DNA of 30,635 nucleotides. Origin: a virus. The stretch spans positions 1-30,635 of IMG/VR virus record IMGVR_UViG_3300013006_000094; one strand, given 5' to 3'. The position numbers and the translations under genes were made by a program. The notes beneath the pieces are model-generated. The model was not told the origin of the DNA, did not search any database, and saw nothing but the letters and a program-made list of their open reading frames with translations. Shown here in pieces: positions 6,814-17,200 of this stretch; positions within the stretch are counted from its first letter, which is position 1, and each line of letters starts with the position of its first letter.

Positions 6814-9321
6814 TTAGATCTGCAGAGCCAGGCAACGCATATCAACCATTCTTGGAATTACATGAGAAGTGTTCGAGACTAGAACGATTTTTGTTGCGAA
6901 AGTCTTGAACGTCTCAAAAATTCCGTCGTCTGGTGTTGTATATCTGATTATGTTATTATTATTAGCGTATCTAAATGCCCCAAACTGAGATTGCAATCCT
7001 GGAATTACACCAACCGTAGCGTTCGCCGACACTATCGATAGGTTAGAGGAAACAACCAATACAGTGGAATTCGGAACTGCTATGACCTGTCTTACGTTAA
7101 ATCCAATAGTGTTAGAAGTAGTAACATTAGCCGAAACGTATACGTAATTTCCAGCAGCAAATCCAGAAGTCGAACTTACTGTAACGTTCGCCGATGTAGT
7201 GTTTACTGAAGCGTTACTACCAATTACCATCTGAGAAGTTGGGAGATCGTATATCAGTTCGACGAAATCATCTTTATTTACAAGACTACTCGTAAGTGCC
7301 GGATCTGATAACTCTGGCATATAGGACCAATGTTTGTTTACTAGATTATCATAATCAGCTCCAGCTAAAAACTTACCATATACTCTGAAATTAGTTCCAA
7401 TTGGTCTGTATCCTGTGATGTAACAGACCATATCTTCGGCGTCTTGCTGCTCCGCTAGAACTACGTTTTTTGAAATATATCTAGAAGCAAACTTTTGCGA
7501 AACTCCACCAATTTCGCTAAATATTGAAACGCCAGTGATATTAGCTGATATTGTTCTAGTTGTATTGTAAATGACATTATTAGAGATGTTAAATTTTGCA
7601 ATCGAAGATGTATTCGAAGATGTTACATTCACCAAATAAATTGTACTGGTGTTGCAAGAGAACACCGTTGCGTTTGCAGTCACTGTCGAATTTGATTGCT
7701 GAATTATATCACCTTCATAAAAATTACCATTTGTGTTACTGTAAGAAATAATGTAACCTGCCAAATCAGATGTTTTACAGATAACATTGTCAGTCATCGT
7801 TGCCATTCTACGAACCACATCGATATATGGACTAACTTTTGTATTAGCTGTATTTAAGGTCGCCGAAATAGACAACGAACTGTTTCCGCTTAAATTAGCA
7901 AACTCAGAGCTTCTTGAGAATAATTGTCTAGTGGTATCGATGAACTCGTATGGTATTTCATTATCGATAGGAATTGGAGAAGAATCATAATTAGAGTTTA
8001 AATCGATTCCTCGGAAACCCCAGGCTATTTCAGATTGATTTGGGTAGATGTTAGAAATCTGACTTGTAATACTTTCGTACTTCAAATTCATAATTTTGCC
8101 AATCTGCGCCGAAGAACCAGATGCTGTGCCAATTAGATACTGACCCTCGCTACTGGCAAAGTTTTGCGAAGCATTGGAAGTAACCGAGTACATACTGAGA
8201 ATACCATTATACCCAGGAGTAATTGTATCAAAATTCCCCTTAAGATTGGCATCAGCTTTAACTCTTCCGATTATCGCATTGGTTTCTGTGAATTCCATAG
8301 GATCATTCAAAGTCAAAGTTCTGCTAGCAGGAGAAACCGCAGTAATTTGTTTGACGCTTGTTTGAGATCTAGTTTTCGTAGCGATGTAAATGTAATTTCC
8401 ATTAGCAAAATCTGTTAACAAAGCAGAATTTGCATTTGGAACTGTTATGACATTACAAGCAGAAGTTGTTACTACGGTTTGATTCGCGAATGTAGGAACG
8501 GAAGAAACTAGATTAGAGCTATTACCTCTGACAGTGTTGTTAGCGTCACTGGAAAGAAAAGTTCCGTAAGTGTTGCCCATAACTACAGCAGTTGTGTTTG
8601 CAAATAATACTGTCCCGTAAGCTGTCGCTTGAGTCAAATTAGCAGCGTTATTCCCACCTGGTTGAAATACAATTTCTCCAGAAGTAAAAGTGTTCGAACC
8701 ACTTATAGTCAATGATGAAATGTTCAGAACATTATTGGAAACAACGAGCTGTTCTCCTCTAGAAAAACCTCCCGTATTGTAGTTAATCATAAAACTGTCG
8801 ACTGCTGGATTTTTGAAAACCGCAGTCGCAGATTGGTATTTGAAACTAGCAACGTAGAGATTGTACTTCATACTCTCGTTTTGTATCGGAGTGAAATTCA
8901 AGTCATTTGAGGATACGAATAGAGAACCAAGTTGGTTGTTAGTATAAATCGGTGTCTTTGTAGAAATATCTACAGAATTTAGAGCGCCGACCCATACGTT
9001 GTAGTATGGATTACCACCAACAGGAACCACAACCAATGCATATTGTTCATTGGTCCTCAAAAGAACTGGCGTTATGAAATCAAAAGCTGTGGCGTTGGTT
9101 CCATCTTGGCTCAATGTAACAGCTGTTGGATATAAAACAACTGAGCCATACGGGACAATTTTGCTAGAAGGATAACCGTTAACGGTTTCTCTTATTTGCA
9201 ATTCAACACCATCAAAGTCTGATTTATTTTGAAAAAATAAATCGACTTTTGTCAAGAAAACCGCATCGACACCTTTTTCGGGTTCATTAATAATAAAAGT
9301 TTGAGCAATTGGTTTCGTCAT
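6814..9321 (-). CDS. Large virion protein, partner of the DUF4815 protein (835 aa)
   Basis: 835 residues. The N-terminal about 175 residues (TKPIAQTFIINEPEKGVDAVFLTKVDLFFQ...) form a beta domain with the pattern I-A-Q-T-F...G...F-L-T-K-V-D-L-F-F...Q-I-R-x-x-V-N-G-Y-P...EQYALV. In related phages I recall this domain inside the C-terminal half of the DUF4815-type protein, so here it seems to be a separate gene. The middle holds beta modules of a 'G-E-x-V-x-Q...A-x-G-x-V...G-x-F' type also found in the gp8- and gp7-like proteins. Near residues 605-670 is SKNVVLAEQQDAEDMVCYITGYRPIGTNFRVYGK in outline, and the C-terminus has FKTFATKIVLVSN...VPRMVDMRCLAL-like strands, both typical of the family. 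Probably a baseplate-rim or fibre-connecting protein (inferred). Confidence 0.65.
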   Translation of the reverse strand: MTKPIAQTFIINEPEKGVDAVFLTKVDLFFQNKSDFDGVELQIRETVNGYPSSKIVPYGSVVLYPTAVTLSQDGTNATAFDFITPVLLRTNEQYALVVVPVGGNPYYNVWVGALNSVDISTKTPIYTNNQLGSLFVSSNDLNFTPIQNESMKYNLYVASFKYQSATAVFKNPAVDSFMINYNTGGFSRGEQLVVSNNVLNISSLTISGSNTFTSGEIVFQPGGNNAANLTQATAYGTVLFANTTAVVMGNTYGTFLSSDANNTVRGNSSNLVSSVPTFANQTVVTTSACNVITVPNANSALLTDFANGNYIYIATKTRSQTSVKQITAVSPASRTLTLNDPMEFTETNAIIGRVKADANLKGNFDTITPGYNGILSMYSVTSNASQNFASSEGQYLIGTASGSSAQIGKIMNLKYESITSQISNIYPNQSEIAWGFRGIDLNSNYDSSPIPIDNEIPYEFIDTTRQLFSRSSEFANLSGNSSLSISATLNTANTKVSPYIDVVRRMATMTDNVICKTSDLAGYIISYSNTNGNFYEGDIIQQSNSTVTANATVFSCNTSTIYLVNVTSSNTSSIAKFNISNNVIYNTTRTISANITGVSIFSEIGGVSQKFASRYISKNVVLAEQQDAEDMVCYITGYRPIGTNFRVYGKFLAGADYDNLVNKHWSYMPELSDPALTSSLVNKDDFVELIYDLPTSQMVIGSNASVNTTSANVTVSSTSGFAAGNYVYVSANVTTSNTIGFNVRQVIAVPNSTVLVVSSNLSIVSANATVGVIPGLQSQFGAFRYANNNNIIRYTTPDDGIFETFKTFATKIVLVSNTSHVIPRMVDMRCLALQI

Positions 9322-9344
9322 TTATTTCTCGTTCTGTTTTATAA

Positions 9345-9352
9345 TATTTATG
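9345..9352 (-). promoter_or_regulatory. Candidate late promoter box, one mismatch
   Basis: CATAAATA on the minus strand (7 of 8 to TATAAATA), in the 44-base spacer between the DUF4815-type gene and the 835-residue gene, about 24 bases upstream of the ATG at 9321. One of the few real gaps in this packed series, which supports a promoter role. Confidence 0.4.
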
Positions 9353-9365
9353 TATACAAATTTAA

Positions 9366-12300
9366 TTATTCGCCGCCGCTGCCACCGCCAGTTACATCAA
9401 TGTTTATATCAATGTAATTACCTTCATCGTCTCGTGGAGCAAATCCATCGATAACTGCGAAACCGCTGTCATAGGTAACATTACCAGAGCCTGGATCGGG
9501 GGCGACATACGGAACCTCGGATGGTATAATTGTACCATCACCATTTTCTCTATATTCAATATGAACAGGAGGCTGCGGATCAGAAACCCAAGTTATTTCC
9601 ACCGGTGTATATTCAATTATTGGAGCTACCGGTTCCAGTACAGGCGGCTCATAAGGTGGATAATAAACGACAACAGGAGGATCCGGAAATACACATACTG
9701 TAGGTGGGACATACGGAGGCTCTGGACTTATTATTACTTCCTCTACAACCTGATAAGTTGGCTCTTCCACTTTTGGGGGCTCCGGTAATGATATACTTAC
9801 GTCTTCTTTTTGTTCTTCTTTTTGTTCTTCTTTTTGTTCTTGTTCTTGCTGCTCAAAAAATTCGGGTGACGGAAAACCACCGCCACCAGCTGGCTGTGAT
9901 GGCGTATCATCTTCAACAACCGGTTGAATTGTAATCACGTCTTCTTCAACAACCGTGATTGGTTGTTTGTTTTCAACCACTACTGGTGTGATAACATTGT
10001 TGGAAACAGTGATATTTGTATTTGGGGTGACCGTAACAAAAGTGTTAGGAAGAGGTAATACAGGGGTCGGAGGATCTGGTATAACAGGAGGAGGTGGTAG
10101 TTTCACTTCCCATTCTTTTATATCAACTGTATTTTTTTGTATTGTTTGAAACTCTGTTACTTCTTGTGTAGTAGTCACAGGAGATCTTACAGTCAGATTC
10201 GTTTTACTAAACTGCACCGAAAGAGCAGAACAGAACATCACATAGCTGGCTTGTGTTGTTACATTTTCTTGACCTAAATCCAAATTTGATATATCAGTTA
10301 GTTTGAATTCAAGAGATCCGCTTTTGAATATATTAGGTGGAATTTTGAAGACACCATAAACATTGCCAAAAGCGTCGCTATATATCTGCCCGCCCCAGTT
10401 ATTATTATGAACGTAGACAGTACCGTCGTAAGCAACGTACACATAATTTCCAGCTGGAGTCTCATAAGCGCCGCCAACTCTTGTTACTTGACCAGCATAA
10501 GGACCCATGTATAGGCAATGATTGTTTACATCAACATTGTCGAAAAAAGCATAGATCTTCGAGTTAGGTTTCATACCTCTAGCTCTAAAGAATACATCTC
10601 TAGAAGGAACGAATGTTTGTATAGAAACGTCGGAAACGTAATCGCCTGTCGAAACTGTAGATTCAGTCGATGACACTGTAAAAGTTCTACCAACACGTTT
10701 TTGTTGTTGTTCTAACGTGGTTGTGGTTGTGTTTCTAAAATTCTGAGCTGATTGCGAACTGGCAGTCAAACTAATTCGACTGTCTTGATTGACAACTTTT
10801 GCGCTCTCAATATCAGTCCAATTACCCCACTCAGTACCGAATTTAGAAGAAGATCCGCCACCAACAAAATTGGTATAATTGTCAATACTGCCGGTGATTG
10901 TTGGTCTTTTCAAGACGTCCGGGGCTGTGATGCCAACTGGATTCATCTCCAGCACTCCACGATAATTATACAAATTGCCTTGGATACAATTTCTGTATTT
11001 AGAAGCAAAATTTTGACCTTGATTCAAAACACTTACGAACGGAATTAAAATTAAATCGCCGTACAATTTTGCAGAAGAAGAATTTTGGTCAAACCAAAGA
11101 TCAGTCATTTTTTGATTAAACGTCGGTCTCGCTTCCGAAGCATTTCTATCGATAGAAATATTATACGTACCGTCGTTTGTATTACCGATTGAGTGATCTT
11201 TGAATGGGTCTACGAGAATACCGTTTTTGAATCGATTTAGACCAGTTGAATCGCTGCGAACTAATAAAGAGTTCGTTGATTGTTCTAGAAGAGATAGCGA
11301 TGTGTAATATTCTAATTTTTCAATACGTTTCGAAAGTTTGTTGATATCCGCCATCGTATAACGTTTTGTTTGGAATATCGTTGTTTGGACAGCATAGTCA
11401 TAGCGATTATATTCTTTGGCTTCATCTGGAGTTAGCGAAGGATACGGAGGTATATTCGCAAAACCGATTGTCATAGTACCCGGAACTTCATTCGGAGCTG
11501 CTGGAACTAGCGAAGGATCTCCTTCGGTTACTAAAATCTGCCCAGCTATTGTTAAAGAAATTCTGTCTTTTCTCGGGTAATAATATTGAACTCTCGAAAT
11601 ATAATTCGAGTCAGGTGATACCAAATAAGCCCCACCGCCACCGTATGTTTGTAGAGTTAGAGTGTTCGAAGGGTTGATTGAAGATGATGAAATGATTGTA
11701 GCATTGGAAATAGCAGTGTTCTGAGCATAGGGTCTAAAATCAATACTATCTCTCAGATCAATCGATTCACCAATCGAAGATGTATACTGAGGTATTTCAT
11801 AAATTCTAATCGTTGATGTATTCGATGTATTGACATCGTCGACGGGATAAGAAGCTGCTGTGAAGAATCCGACACCTTGTGAAGGAGAAGCAACAAAATT
11901 ATCTATGGATACAAGTAAAGATGAATTTGGGGCAATAGGTCTATTCGAAACAAGATACGCCAGACCATAGAAAGAATCTTGCTGTCCGTTTCTTATAGCA
12001 AATGAATTCGTAACGTTAAGATTTGTAGTTAGATACGTATTAGCACCAGTTTCATCAATGTAAACAGCATTTAATTTTACAACGTCAGGAATGCCGAGGC
12101 ACCAAGGACCATTGACTCCGGCATAATGTGTATTAGCCTGGATTCGTACGTAAGTAGATCTCTTTATTTGTTTGGCAATTGGAACTGTGTTAAGACGCAG
12201 AGTATTGAAATACACCGAGGATGTGAAGTCAGCATTACTGGTTTCGCCCAACGAGACAGTTGCAGTTGTTCCGGAAGTGATAGTAATATTTCTAGAAGCC

Positions 12301-14285
12301 GTAGAAAAATTGATAGGAACACCTGCTGGCCAAACTTTTTGATGCGAAAGACCAGATGCCGGTGATCCAGAAAACACTGAATCAACAGTCATAGATGTGT
12401 CGCTAGTAACTGATATAACTCTTCTTGTGTTAGCCGAAGATAAAAAATAATCGCCGACTTGATACTGAGACAAAAATGTCGTACCAGATCCTACGACATT
12501 TGCCGAAGTTGCATTAATAGAAACAGTACCTGTTTTTGTATTACTATAGCCATTCGCGGAAGGTATTACGATGAACGATTTTTCTGCAGCATTCGAAAGA
12601 ACTCCCGTACCATAATTAAATATCTCTGTTCCTGTACCAACAACAGCAGGTATTGTTAGAGACATACTTCCACTGACTGCTAGAAAGCTGGAGTTAACTC
12701 TGTTTCTATACACATACTGAGCAGTTGTAGAGAATCCTTCTGGTCTTATCGCATTTTGACCGAAAGGATAGATCATCAATTCAGAATTAGAAGCTTGAAC
12801 CTTGGCTACATCAACACCATTGAAATCTTTATCAAGGATAATGTCTGCTACAGCTTTTAAACCTGAATTGTAATTAATTATGCTTCTGACATCAGAAATT
12901 TTTTGACCTGGTAGCATTGTGATATTGAAAACATAAAAATCGTATACAGCATCGACACCAGGAGTTCCGGAATAATAATTAATACCACGCACATAAGCAG
13001 TGCCGATTTTCGTGTCTGCAGAATAGGATGTTGCTAAAAATGTTCTATTAGAGACAGCTGTTTTTGCTACACTGTGGAGCTCAACTTGTGTAGCATTTTT
13101 ATTGTTGAAATCACCACAAAATTGTGTAACATTGAAATAATAACCAAATGTGGCTGTAACAATTTGATTATTAACAGTCGCGTAGTCAGTACCTTTTCTC
13201 AGATCAGCTGTATTGTTATTGATGTATTCGACTCTGTAACCTTTTACGTATCCGATACCAGGCGAAGCAACAATACTGTTGTATGTTGTATTAGCAACAT
13301 TATTTGAGATTTTTTTTGTTGTGCTTAGGAAAAAAGGATTGACGACGTAGTCGCCGTTAGTTTCATATGTTCTACGAGCTGACTCTTTAGCTAATGCTGC
13401 ATACTGAGGATCGTTTTTAATTGATATAGGTAATCCGTTTTTGAAATCGCAAATAGAGAAAAATGAAGTTGTGTTTGATGAAGTTGTGTTTGTTATTGAA
13501 CTGGTTTCTCTTGTAACCAATACTGGAATAAGTTTCAAACGATGAGCGCCAGGCGCGTCGTAGTTTGGAGAACCAGCAGCATTATCTAAAAGGGAAGTGT
13601 CTATTTCAGACGTGATAATTTCTTCGTTTGCTTCAAATCCGACTGAAATATTATCCGGGACATTGTTATACTTAGAGACAACTAGAGTCTGAGGCGCGAC
13701 ACGAATGAAGAAACCTTTTTTAAATATAACACCTGAAGTTGTAGTAAAAGCGTATCCTTTACCTGCAGAATCAGCAACCGTCGCAACTACAACATTTGCA
13801 ATATTAACGTTTGTAGCATTAAAAATCTGAAGTACTTCACCATTAGAAAACGCAGTTTGTTCTGAACCGTTAGCGTAAGTACCAGAGTTTAAGTACTTAA
13901 GATAAAGAGTGTTGAGGTCCGGATTATTAGATTCAAAACCCCCGTATACATTAACAATACCTGCTCTCAGACCGTTTGAATTGATAACTGATTTTCTTAA
14001 GAAATCGGTAACGTTTGAAATGGCAGAGTTGTTGGCGTAATTGTCTCTGATTTTTACGTAGTTGTAAGAATTATCAAACGTGAATCCACATCCCTCGATA
14101 ACTGAGCCTTCTTTAAAAATGTGTCTACCAAACTTGTCGATCTGATCTTGCAGAATAGTCTGCATCTGATTGAGCTCGCGCGCTTGAACAGCAGCTGCAG
14201 GACGATAAAGTACTCGATAGAAATTTTTAGTTACTCTATAGTCATCAAAATAAGGCTTGAGTGAAAGATTCGTTTCTAGTGTCAT
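9366..14285 (-). CDS. Giant DUF4815-type baseplate/fibre-associated protein (1639 aa)
   Basis: 1639 residues, the largest gene in the window. GAGGG four bases before the ATG is a good ribosome site. The N-terminus (NLSLKPYFDDY, then RVLYRPAAAVQARELNQMQTILQ, DQIDKFGRHIFKEGSVIEG) is the signature of the DUF4815 family of large virion proteins in T4-like phages. A long beta-rich body follows; near residues 595-637 is a GSGT...F...Y-x-V-G-D-Y...RRV module that also occurs in gp8. Residues about 970-1010 (DINKLSKRIEKLEYYTSLSLLEQ) are helical. The C-terminal about 270 residues are rich in Pro, Val and Glu with EQKE repeats and PP-x-V-P segments, likely extended or disordered, ending in a Gly-rich tail. 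Probably a baseplate-rim component to which fibres attach (inferred). A gp10 equivalence is possible but not shown. Confidence 0.7.
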   Translation of the reverse strand: MTLETNLSLKPYFDDYRVTKNFYRVLYRPAAAVQARELNQMQTILQDQIDKFGRHIFKEGSVIEGCGFTFDNSYNYVKIRDNYANNSAISNVTDFLRKSVINSNGLRAGIVNVYGGFESNNPDLNTLYLKYLNSGTYANGSEQTAFSNGEVLQIFNATNVNIANVVVATVADSAGKGYAFTTTSGVIFKKGFFIRVAPQTLVVSKYNNVPDNISVGFEANEEIITSEIDTSLLDNAAGSPNYDAPGAHRLKLIPVLVTRETSSITNTTSSNTTSFFSICDFKNGLPISIKNDPQYAALAKESARRTYETNGDYVVNPFFLSTTKKISNNVANTTYNSIVASPGIGYVKGYRVEYINNNTADLRKGTDYATVNNQIVTATFGYYFNVTQFCGDFNNKNATQVELHSVAKTAVSNRTFLATSYSADTKIGTAYVRGINYYSGTPGVDAVYDFYVFNITMLPGQKISDVRSIINYNSGLKAVADIILDKDFNGVDVAKVQASNSELMIYPFGQNAIRPEGFSTTAQYVYRNRVNSSFLAVSGSMSLTIPAVVGTGTEIFNYGTGVLSNAAEKSFIVIPSANGYSNTKTGTVSINATSANVVGSGTTFLSQYQVGDYFLSSANTRRVISVTSDTSMTVDSVFSGSPASGLSHQKVWPAGVPINFSTASRNITITSGTTATVSLGETSNADFTSSVYFNTLRLNTVPIAKQIKRSTYVRIQANTHYAGVNGPWCLGIPDVVKLNAVYIDETGANTYLTTNLNVTNSFAIRNGQQDSFYGLAYLVSNRPIAPNSSLLVSIDNFVASPSQGVGFFTAASYPVDDVNTSNTSTIRIYEIPQYTSSIGESIDLRDSIDFRPYAQNTAISNATIISSSSINPSNTLTLQTYGGGGAYLVSPDSNYISRVQYYYPRKDRISLTIAGQILVTEGDPSLVPAAPNEVPGTMTIGFANIPPYPSLTPDEAKEYNRYDYAVQTTIFQTKRYTMADINKLSKRIEKLEYYTSLSLLEQSTNSLLVRSDSTGLNRFKNGILVDPFKDHSIGNTNDGTYNISIDRNASEARPTFNQKMTDLWFDQNSSSAKLYGDLILIPFVSVLNQGQNFASKYRNCIQGNLYNYRGVLEMNPVGITAPDVLKRPTITGSIDNYTNFVGGGSSSKFGTEWGNWTDIESAKVVNQDSRISLTASSQSAQNFRNTTTTTLEQQQKRVGRTFTVSSTESTVSTGDYVSDVSIQTFVPSRDVFFRARGMKPNSKIYAFFDNVDVNNHCLYMGPYAGQVTRVGGAYETPAGNYVYVAYDGTVYVHNNNWGGQIYSDAFGNVYGVFKIPPNIFKSGSLEFKLTDISNLDLGQENVTTQASYVMFCSALSVQFSKTNLTVRSPVTTTQEVTEFQTIQKNTVDIKEWEVKLPPPPVIPDPPTPVLPLPNTFVTVTPNTNITVSNNVITPVVVENKQPITVVEEDVITIQPVVEDDTPSQPAGGGGFPSPEFFEQQEQEQKEEQKEEQKEDVSISLPEPPKVEEPTYQVVEEVIISPEPPYVPPTVCVFPDPPVVVYYPPYEPPVLEPVAPIIEYTPVEITWVSDPQPPVHIEYRENGDGTIIPSEVPYVAPDPGSGNVTYDSGFAVIDGFAPRDDEGNYIDINIDVTGGGSGGE
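9804..9839 (-). repeat. Three tandem 12-bp repeats (EQKE units)
   Basis: Units TTCTTTTTGTTC at 9804-9815, 9816-9827 and 9828-9839 are identical. They lie in the Pro-rich C-terminal part of the DUF4815-type gene and encode a run of Glu-Gln-Lys-Glu units. Slippage here would change the length of a charged linker in frame. Confidence 0.9.
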
Positions 14286-14294
14286 TTTGCCCTC

Positions 14295-17200
14295 TTAAAA
14301 TTTTATTACCAGTTTAATTTCTTCTTTAGTAGTCGCCGAACGAGTAACTGGTGCGAAACTTTCCGAATAAATTAATTTTCCTGAATCTCTAACCAAATCT
14401 GGGTTTCTTACTAGTAAATGATTGTTGCAAATACCAGTAGCGCCTGATACTAGCCCATTGATGTTATTCGATCCAGCCTGGAAATTATTTACATCTGAAA
14501 CATCATCTAAAACAAGAACAGGGAAAACATATTGACTAATAGCATTTGCTCCTGATCCATTATTTATAAAATGCGCATCACCTGTGCGGGAATCACCAAA
14601 TGCTAAATTCTGGCTCACACAAGTCAATTTCAAATAAGTCGAGTTAGCAAAAATGCAAATTCCGTTAGCATTTGTGTTTGCGTCGGTTATAGTTTGCCCA
14701 GGAGCAAATGAACCGACTAGGTTAGCAAACACTAGATCTTTATCATTCGTCGAAGAAAGAACTCTACCTTTAGCAAGCGACACCTCTTGCTGGACGTATT
14801 CTCCGTTAGAAAACGCTCCTGTGTTTGAAGTAAGAGTTATTCTTGCAGTTTGATTGAAACGATCTCCGAATGAATAAGTAACGTCTTTTGTACCGTTGGC
14901 TGTATAGATACTCGAAACAGTAGCATAAGCATTTACAACACTATCATACATAATGTCACCAGCTGCAAACTGGCCAATAACATTACTCATAAAGTAAACG
15001 GTATTACTAACTTCTGAAATAACTATACCTGTCGCGCCAGAGTTTGCCTGAGTCGTTATTTCCGCAGAATTTCCAACTGGGAAATATATCGTGTTAGAAG
15101 AGATTACATTTGCTGAGGATCCAGAATAGTAAGCATAGACTGTATTGGAAATATTGAACGTTCCTTTTGCGTCCCTCAGCTGTAGGAAAGTTGAATTTCC
15201 GTAGACAACAACACCAGCAGCGTTGGTTGTAGATTGCAACACAACTTCACCTGGAGTCCAGTTAACTGCATTACCCGAAGAGTTAACAGACAGATTAACT
15301 CGATCAAAATTAGTCAGCCCAACTCTAATATCTAAAAATTGAGGATTCTGAAGAATACCAGCTTTTCGGTAAGAACCGTATCCTAATATTCCTTGATTTT
15401 CATTTGACAGAGTGTCGAACGTAATGTCAACTCCAACGTATCTACCACCAAGCTCAGCGACGGAGTCATAACCGTGACCAAATACAGGGGAGATAATCGC
15501 TCTCGCTTTGGCGCCAACACCATAGTTCGTATTAGCGTAGATTGAGATGTTCGCTTGAGTGTATCCGGTTCCTGGATTTACAATATCAATACCAATAATG
15601 TCGTAATTTGAATTAGCAGCTGTATTGACAACAGCAATCGCAACAGCATCTGAACCGTCTCCTGTCACCTTTACGGTTGGTCCGATTTGATACTCAGTCT
15701 GATCGTTTGGTAAAGATACCTTAGCTACCAGGGTTGCATTACCGCTAGACAAAACTGAATTGGCTGCAGTTTTAAAATTCACCGGGTAACCCAATTTGAA
15801 TGTTCCATTCGGGTTGCTCAGCGTAATATTAGGGCTGCTTTGAATTGATGAGATTTTGGCGCGTTGCAGTGAAGATTCACCGCTCACATAAAATTGCGTT
15901 CCACCACTATTGGCTAGCCAAGTTCCATTCACGCCCGATAAAATAACAGTCGTTGCGTTTGCATATGCAATGATAGCATTGGCGCCTTGATTGACTAAGC
16001 TAATATCAGTCATATTAGCTTTCTCACCAACAGAAAAATACAAACCTGATATGTAAGAATTAGAGATAGCGACTTGAATGGAATTCAAGTTTGTGTTTGA
16101 AACATATCCATTTGATCCAGAAATTACGATAGAAACAGGCTCTGCAGCGACAGTCATTTTGTAATGTGAATTAGCAGAAGCTGAGAAAGAATTGTCAAAA
16201 GGCTGGCTGACGATAAGAGCAGTCGTGTTTACGGTGTTAACAACTCTACGGATATTACTAGTAGTGTTTGCGCCGATACGAATGTATTCATTATTAGAAT
16301 AACCATTAGCTGAGTCGTTGAGTTGCGTTCCAGAACCACGGATGATCTGATTATCACAGTACATAATAGCTGAAGCTGTTTGTCCTTGAAGGCTGTGACC
16401 TGTTTGGTTCGCACCTTTTGTTAGAGCAATACGTGAACCAGTTGGAGAAGCTTTCAGAGCAATTACAGTTGCGTTAGCGAATTCGACGTAATAAGTCGAA
16501 CCCGAAGTAAGCCCACCAATAGCCGTATTACCAGTTGCTACTGTATAAGTTATTAGATCGTTGGCGGTATAAAAAGCTGTGGCAGAAGTTACGTTTGCGA
16601 CCAAATAAGTTACGGTCGTATTACCAGCAGCTGTTCCACCAGTTGAGTTAGTGATAGCTATATTTGATACTGGAATAGTTCCCGATAAAGCAAAACCTGC
16701 GCCCGTATTCGCGATTGTAAACGTGAGACTACCACCTGTTGTGTTTGTCGTAAAAGTGACGGTGGCGTTGGTTGTTGCCGATTTAACCGTTATGATATCG
16801 TTATTGTCATACCCAAGAGCGGTTCCTCCTGACAAAGAAATATTGTCCAAACGAGTAAGATTGATAACGTTATTTGAACCACTACCTGTGCCATTAGTTA
16901 CTGCAGTATTAGAGTTGAATGTCTGTGCTACTGGAGCCGATATTGTAAGAGTTGGAGCTTTGAAATAAGAATTACCTACTGCCGTAATATTGATAGTGGA
17001 AATCTTACCAGTGCTATTAGCCTGAGCATTAGCAGCTGCTCCAGATCCAGTACCATTAGCTGTGATTGTTACTGTAGCGTTGGATGTATAACCAGAACCA
17101 TTCGAAGTGACGAAAGCAATATTACAAGCTCCGAGATTAGCAACCGATACAGTTCCTGTTTTTACAACTCCAGAATACGTTGTGTCGATAATAGGCAGAC

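Noticed and set aside
9561-10149. Three overlapping plus-strand ORFs opposite the Pro-rich tail
   Set aside because: Antisense to a low-complexity coding tract, which leaves both strands open; composition (runs of Leu-Leu-Phe-Val) is an artefact of the repeats.
12164-12385. Minus-strand 73-residue ORF in another frame of the DUF4815-type gene
   Set aside because: Lies inside the conserved reading frame of the larger gene; out of frame and without a family signature.
16651-16968. Plus-strand 105-residue ORF opposite gp8
   Set aside because: Long only because the opposite strand is coding with a favourable codon pattern; no ribosome site and no recognisable sequence.
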